The translations under genes and the position numbers were made by a program. Of a stretch of 64,000 bases of DNA, positions 58,331-64,000 are shown piece after piece. Location: positions 386,001-450,000 of the forward strand of contig JAUTXW010000949.1 of assembly GCA_030620095.1 (NCBI GenBank). Direction: 5' to 3'. A model generated the notes under the pieces. That model made no database searches, was not told the origin of the DNA, and was given only the letters and a program-made list of their open reading frames with translations. Within the stretch, counting starts at the first letter, position 1. The number at the start of each line of letters is the position of its first letter. This DNA comes from Kuschelorhynchus macadamiae. Its lineage: Eukaryota; Arthropoda; Insecta; Coleoptera; Curculionidae.

Positions 58331-61300
58331 TTGCCTCTATATCTGGACGAAATGCATACTTTGCCAAACCTCTGCCCCCTGAAGTACTCTCCAGCTAGCG
58401 AATCTTATGGTGTCGCCTCTGGCGTTTGACTATGACTACTTCGTTCTGTTTGGCCGATAAAGAGCTTTAAATGGCCCAAAATGATACTGTTGAGTTGCAA
58501 TTTTTACCAAAATAGTTGAATTTATGTATTGGACATATTACATAATATGTGTTTAGAATGATCCAGGATACTTAAATAATTCTTACACGGATGACATCGT
58601 GATCAAAAGATCCGAAGTCGAATAATTCTACGTGATGAGTAAAACAGTTTTTCAAATTATAAATAAATAGTAAGTTATTGAATTGGTTCCAGTTTAATAT
58701 TCCACACTGTATATGTAAGTACTATGTTTTGACAAAACACACTATTCAACTTTCTGTCGAGTAATTTCAATACTCAATTAGACGGGAAACCTCTAGCTTC
58801 AATTGATGTACAATTTTTATTTCAGCTTATTTTCTACTAATGGTTTCATAATAAGGAGGTTTTTTTACTTTTTGAAGACCTATGTAATAGCAGATTTTAC
58901 GTTTTATTTGAAATACTCTAACGAATTTGTCGATAGTCAATTTATGTAGCAAATTACATGACATTTCACTTTCTCAAATTTCACGATTCAGGGATCACTA
59001 TTCTTGATTTAACATTGTAAACATAACTTAAATACTATTATTATGTGATAAAATAATTTACTCTTGGTCGTTTTTTCCCAGTTCGAACTTCCTTATTTAT
59101 TTAATTTACAGTTTCTCATACAGCTTTAATAACTAGGCATATATGTTCGTTGCACTAATCTGCACAGCTTGTATGAAATATAAGAAACACTTTTACCAAG
59201 GATAGATAAAACTTCGGTAAGACGATCCAATAACACAATAAAAACTCTAAATAGACGCTAACTGTATTGTATTTAGTATAGTGATTTACGTATAGCTTAA
59301 CAGTCATAATTGCTAGTCAGAGACGCAGGGCCTCCGATCTGCTGGTTAAACTCCTTTATAGATCGGTTTCACGCTATTATCTGGCAATCTTATTTGTCGC
59401 TTTAAAGCATAATTTTTGTATTGTGTTTCTAATTAAGTAGGCCTATTGATGTCTCGAAATTATGAAACTGCCTGATGGACTGCGTATTCAAAGTATGATC
59501 GGTTCTTGGGTTTACTGAACAATTTCTAAAATTATTCAAAATGTACTAAAATAAGAATTTGAAATAAGAAAAAACATAGACACGTATACGCAGTGAGATT
59601 GCTATGTGTAAGCTGTTAAATAAAGGTCAGAAGCCCTTCAGTATTGATATTTAATTATTTTCACTCATGTAATTCAATAAAATATATTTTTAAGCAAATT
59701 AAAAATAAATAAAAGTTCGTTCTGTAGTGGTTTCATAGAGTAGCAATACATCTTATATATTTTAAAGTACATAATATAGTCTCGTGCTGAGTTCCAAATT
59801 ATTACACGGCTCATTTTAAGTAGCAGATAATTACTATAAATATTCCAAAACTGGCGTCGTTGACAACAAAGAAGTAGAACTTTATTATAACCCTCATATT
59901 TTAAAGCCAGATGTGGGAGGCAATATCCGTACAATCTCTTCCGAAAACAATCGCAACATTGTGACTTAAAAAAATAAAATTGCGGGCAGTGCCCAGTGAC
60001 TGACCTTTACGAGAGGTGCCATTTCGGGAAGTGACGACCTTGATACCAATAGGCAACAAACAATGGGTCTGGAGTGGAAAGGTATCTCAGTGCTCGGAAT
60101 GTCTTTTAAGATTGTGTATTTATTCATTGTTTAATGTTAAAAATAAAATAAGAAGACAGGATACATTCATCCATCTACATGTAAAGAGTCACCTTAAAAT
60201 ATTCGAGAGGGTTTCCGGCTTTTTGAAATTTATCCAGTATAAGCATTAGTAAATTTTTCTTCATTTATATGAAATTGTGTTATATATTGTTATTGCATTA
60301 AATGGATCTTTTCTTACCAATTATAAATATATTGTGTTTGATACATTTTTTAAAGACAAACGAGAAAATGGATAAAAACTCGCCATGCGTTAGACAGATA
60401 AGTGTGAAATCAGTAGAAATACAATGCGTCTTATGCCACGATTTTTGTCAATTTTTTCGGATTTCTTTAAAGCTAATGACTCAAAATAAGAATCCTATAT
60501 TGCAATAATTTTCTCGGTTTTGGTTAGTCAAAGAATTTCTAAATATCTGTACAACCATCTCGTTGTAAACATACAAATACAATAGCAATGACATTAAAAA
60601 TCTCCTCGTCTGTAAAAAATTATTTATGGATATAAGAACAGGCAAGAAAGACTCTGTCAACGAATCGTCGTATTTTTATTTTATAAAGCTAATATGGTTA
60701 TTACAATACTTACTGCTGCATTTTCACAAGGGTACTAATAGTCTCGATTCGCATTAAAATACTCCATTACAATTATGGCATCTACTTCGGGCATATTAGA
60801 GAAATCGATCCCAATATAGTCTGAATCACACATTGTTTATAATCAGTTAATTCAAACCGCATCTAAAAATGCACTATCAAGCACAAATTATTACCTACTA
60901 CACCAAGTTATTTAATACGCATACTGACGACCTTTCGGATGCAATTACGTCACATATTAACTTTGAAAAAGCATAACTTTTTTAATAATTATTTGAATGA
61001 GGTGATTTTTTTATATATAGTTTTTTGGTATGTGATACTTTATGAAACTGTGAGAAAATATGATTTTTGTAATTTTAATGAACGAGCCTATTGAATCACA
61101 ATAATCAAGGTTACTTTGAATTAAAGAATCAACAAGTTTTAGTTTAGTGTTTGTGATAGTGTATAAAATACTTAGTTTAAGATATGCATTTTTAACGATT
61201 TTTTTATGTGGTCATTAAAATTTAAATTTTGTTCAAAAATAGCAAGATTTCTCGTTGAAGTAACTAAAGAAACAGTACAATTCTCATGAGTAATTTTAAA

Positions 61301-63464
61301 ATAAGAATTGGTTTTTTAGTAAGTAAATTTTTTTGGGCCAATTAATAATAATTTAGATTTATTTATATTAATTTTTAATCCAATTTGTATTTTAATAATA
61401 TTTAATAACATTAGAATATAAATAACATTACCGATGGGGAACGATAAAAATATTTTTAGTTTTTGCATAACTTTTACTACCGTTCCCTATAACATGCAAT
61501 TAATGTTTATTTGATTGGTGATCTCGAGCAAGTTCTATCCAAGTAACTAGTACGATTTAGTTTATTGACTCTAAATGCAGAAAACAAACCTTTAGTATTT
61601 GAAAAGATTAGTAAAATTGCTTAATACGTATTTGAAGTAAATATAATTGATGCCTAATATCTATTATATTTTTTTATTATTAAATTTGTATTGTATATAA
61701 TATTTTTAACCTGCCAAACCGAAACATATTAGTATGAATTTTTAAACAAATAATTCTTCATGTGAGGTGTATATATATTGTAGCTTTATATGTCTTATCC
61801 AATGAAGAAACATATTAAATTCCATGCTATAACGAAGACAACATTTTGAAAAACTTTACACAGCCTATAAGAAATGCAAACGCAATAAAATAAGTTTAAT
61901 TCTTATAAAAGCCATGCCCATAGCTCATTTTGTTATTCAAGGCCTGCAACTTAAGCAAAAAGTGCATTTCGAATTTATCGTCGCAGCCACCGCCTGACAC
62001 GGGCAATAAGTACTTATTCGTGTAACTTTGTATGACGAGGGGCACTTGTACAAATACCTATTTTATACCGAGTGTATTGTACAAGGTAAACGAGATAGAA
62101 CTGCTGATATCAATGGAATCTTCATTGGAATATACGCATTATAGGAAATTTATAACTTGTATTATTTTCACTACATGGATCCAGACATAAACTTAAAAAT
62201 TGTGAAGATAAAAATGTCGGATTGTTGATTGCTGACTGAATACGACAGAACTGAAAAAAAAGTGCAAGTCGATGACATATAAATATTTTTTTTTAATATT
62301 CGACTTGTTTATATTCTTTCACGTTGAAATTTGTGACCATATGGTTACATATTTTACAAATCTCTCAAATTGAATCTAAATTTCGAGTTCAATGTCAAAC
62401 GCAACTGTTGAAATGGTATCCACCACTTCACCGATTAGAATGATTTATCAAGTGCTTCATCCATATGGTAAATAATTTCCTCCACATCTAGAAAGGTTTT
62501 ATACTTTTCTGAAGAAACTGGAGATAGCGCCAACAATTTTAATTTTTTTGAAAAATAGTTGACCAATAATTATATTTTAATAAATTTAACACTTCGACGA
62601 ACTGAATCGTTTTAAATTTTAAATTTCAGTCAATTTCGATAACCAGAATTGTTTTTACATTTATTTTATTATGTACTTTAAATCATTTTGGACACCTGAT
62701 ATTGTATTGTCATTGGTTTATACACGTATACCAAATTTCAGTCAATTCTGATAAGGGGAACTGCTTCAAAAGTTACTTGCAAGATTTGACCCAAACATAC
62801 ATATTAACTAACTAAGATACAAGTGACATTAAATCAAAGTTTGTATTAACAGAAGATATGTATAAGAACATGTTTATAAAATATCTTCCGTATCGAATAA
62901 TATATTAAAGAAAGGAATATACAGGCTGTTACATTTAAAATTTTGACACCCTGCATAATTTAAAAAAGAAATGACGTTAAAAATGTTTCCTTCTTTGCTT
63001 TTTGTAAGTTACAAGAAAATATTAATCGTACTTATATATTTTTGCATTTTTTCGATTTTTTTCCGAATACTTGTTTTTTTCAAGTTTTTTTATTTTAACT
63101 AAATATTTGCTAAATTGTAACAGAGAGGTATAGGATATGTTATACAATATCCATCTTAAATTTTAAGAGGAATCGAATTCCGGAATTATATATAGGGTGT
63201 TCCATTTAAAATAAGAAGTGATGCATGCTCAGGAAAAACGAAACAGCCTGTATACATACAAATAATATAAATAAAATCCAGGTATAAGTATTTAACTTTT
63301 TTCTTGGCCCATTACAGTTAATGCAATATGCTTCGCGTCACGTCAGCTTTCTTGCTTTGATCGCCATTTTTACTCTTAATATAGAACGGAACACTGAATG
63401 GTTCAGTGTTCCTATCTCGTGAAGAAAACCAACAATCACAACTCAATTTGGAGCGTTTAATGTA

Positions 63465-63465
<1 letters not shown>
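58330..63465. other. Unassigned, probably intron or upstream DNA
   Basis: No exon could be supported. Slightly GC-richer patches occur at about 58380-58470, 59320-59400, 59985-60110 and 61940-62060. Terminal-like motifs facing each other lie near 62922-62960 (ACAGGCTGTTAC; GACACCCTGCATAA) and 63190 (TATAGGGTGTTCCATTTAAA). Confidence 0.5.

Positions 63466-63467
<2 letters not shown>

Positions 63468-63515
<48 letters not shown>
63468..63515. repeat. (TA)n microsatellite
   Basis: A pure AT dinucleotide tract of about 48 bp; the YIYI reading frame across it is an artefact. Confidence 0.95.
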
Positions 63516-63523
<8 letters not shown>

Positions 63524-64000
63524 AATAGCAGAAAAAGACAGAAACACTGACATTTAAGAAATATCATCGGTACTAGTACACTAATTACCATCAGTACTCA
63601 GACAAAAAACCCATTGTTTCATATACACGTCCTGTAAATCGAAATATATCAACTGTACTTTATATGAAATGTAACTTAAGGCGTATCATGGACACGTTTC
63701 AAACGTGGGTGTGCACGATCGGCGTACACCGTAAGAACAATGTGCAAATTTATATGACGCCATTTTTTGGCTGGATGTGATCAGATATATTTAAAAAAAC
63801 TGCGGAAAGGTCAAGTCAGTTTAACTATATTTATTATAAAATATATGTTTATAGGGAAGCCAGCAGCGGAGGAGTGTAATGTCTTTCAGTAGGTATGTAC
63901 CTATGAAAGTATGTATATTTAAGTTACTTTATTCCTTAGTGAATTCCATTCCGGATTTTCCGAAAGTAATGAGGTGTCATAATATTCATGATATTAGCGC

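Noticed and set aside
59985..60060. Possible minus-strand start exon reading MAPLVK before GTCAGT
   Set aside because: Its phase (0) does not match the phase-2 acceptor of the first visible exon, and the residues do not resemble family N-termini.
63860..63885. Plus-strand ATGTCTTTCAGTAG before GTATGT as a first exon of a neighbouring gene
   Set aside because: Too short and without support from any conserved residues.

Overview
The window is AT-rich, intron-rich animal DNA crowded with transposon remains. The only conventional gene I can support is an insect class A (cuticular/epidermal) chitin synthase, CHS1/krotzkopf verkehrt type, on the minus strand. Fifteen exons can be traced from 46021 down to 325, and every exon junction I tested keeps the reading frame with a GT donor and an AG acceptor. 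Protein details, the order of the alternative exons and the transposon load suggest an insect, most likely a beetle. That placement is by recollection of family members, not by a search.

Layout in transcription order (right to left): 46022-64000 holds no exon I can identify; it is either first intron or upstream DNA, and it contains two degenerate LINE copies, a foldback element and a repeat-flanked cassette of unknown nature. Exons 1-3 (45777-46021, 39206-39499, 33252-33652) encode the N-terminal membrane half, separated by 4-6 kb introns. Exon 4 (28290-28795) completes it. Exons 5-9 (27101 down to 13027) encode the cytoplasmic glycosyltransferase core, with DGD, EDR and QRRRW. Exons 10-11 encode the following membrane cluster and SWGTRE. 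Exons 12-13 encode a coiled coil and an acidic linker. Two mutually exclusive 177-nt exons (935-1111 and 325-501) encode alternative forms of one membrane segment. The protein N-terminus (about 35 residues by family comparison) and the C-terminal exons are outside what I can see.

The introns are a museum of mobile elements: an almost intact 884-codon LINE reverse transcriptase (intron 3, antisense to the host gene); a Penelope-like element arranged as an inverted head-to-head pair (intron 5); an inactivated DDE-like DNA transposon with 13-bp perfect terminal inverted repeats and a cysteine-rich N-terminus (intron 1); a Tc1/mariner relic (intron 7); a THAP-domain fragment (intron 5); an LTR with an adjacent polypurine tract (intron 2); a four-copy MITE family beginning CCGTATTCACTAAA; a roughly 800-bp foldback (intron 13); and a diverged tandem repeat built around AAAATGGCGGCC.

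The observations I rate highest are the DNA transposon at 41678-43966, the frame-neutral mutually exclusive exon pair together with the large self-complementary sequences in the intron before it, and the inverted Penelope pair. All family calls rest on reading translated sequence against remembered families; no database search was run.
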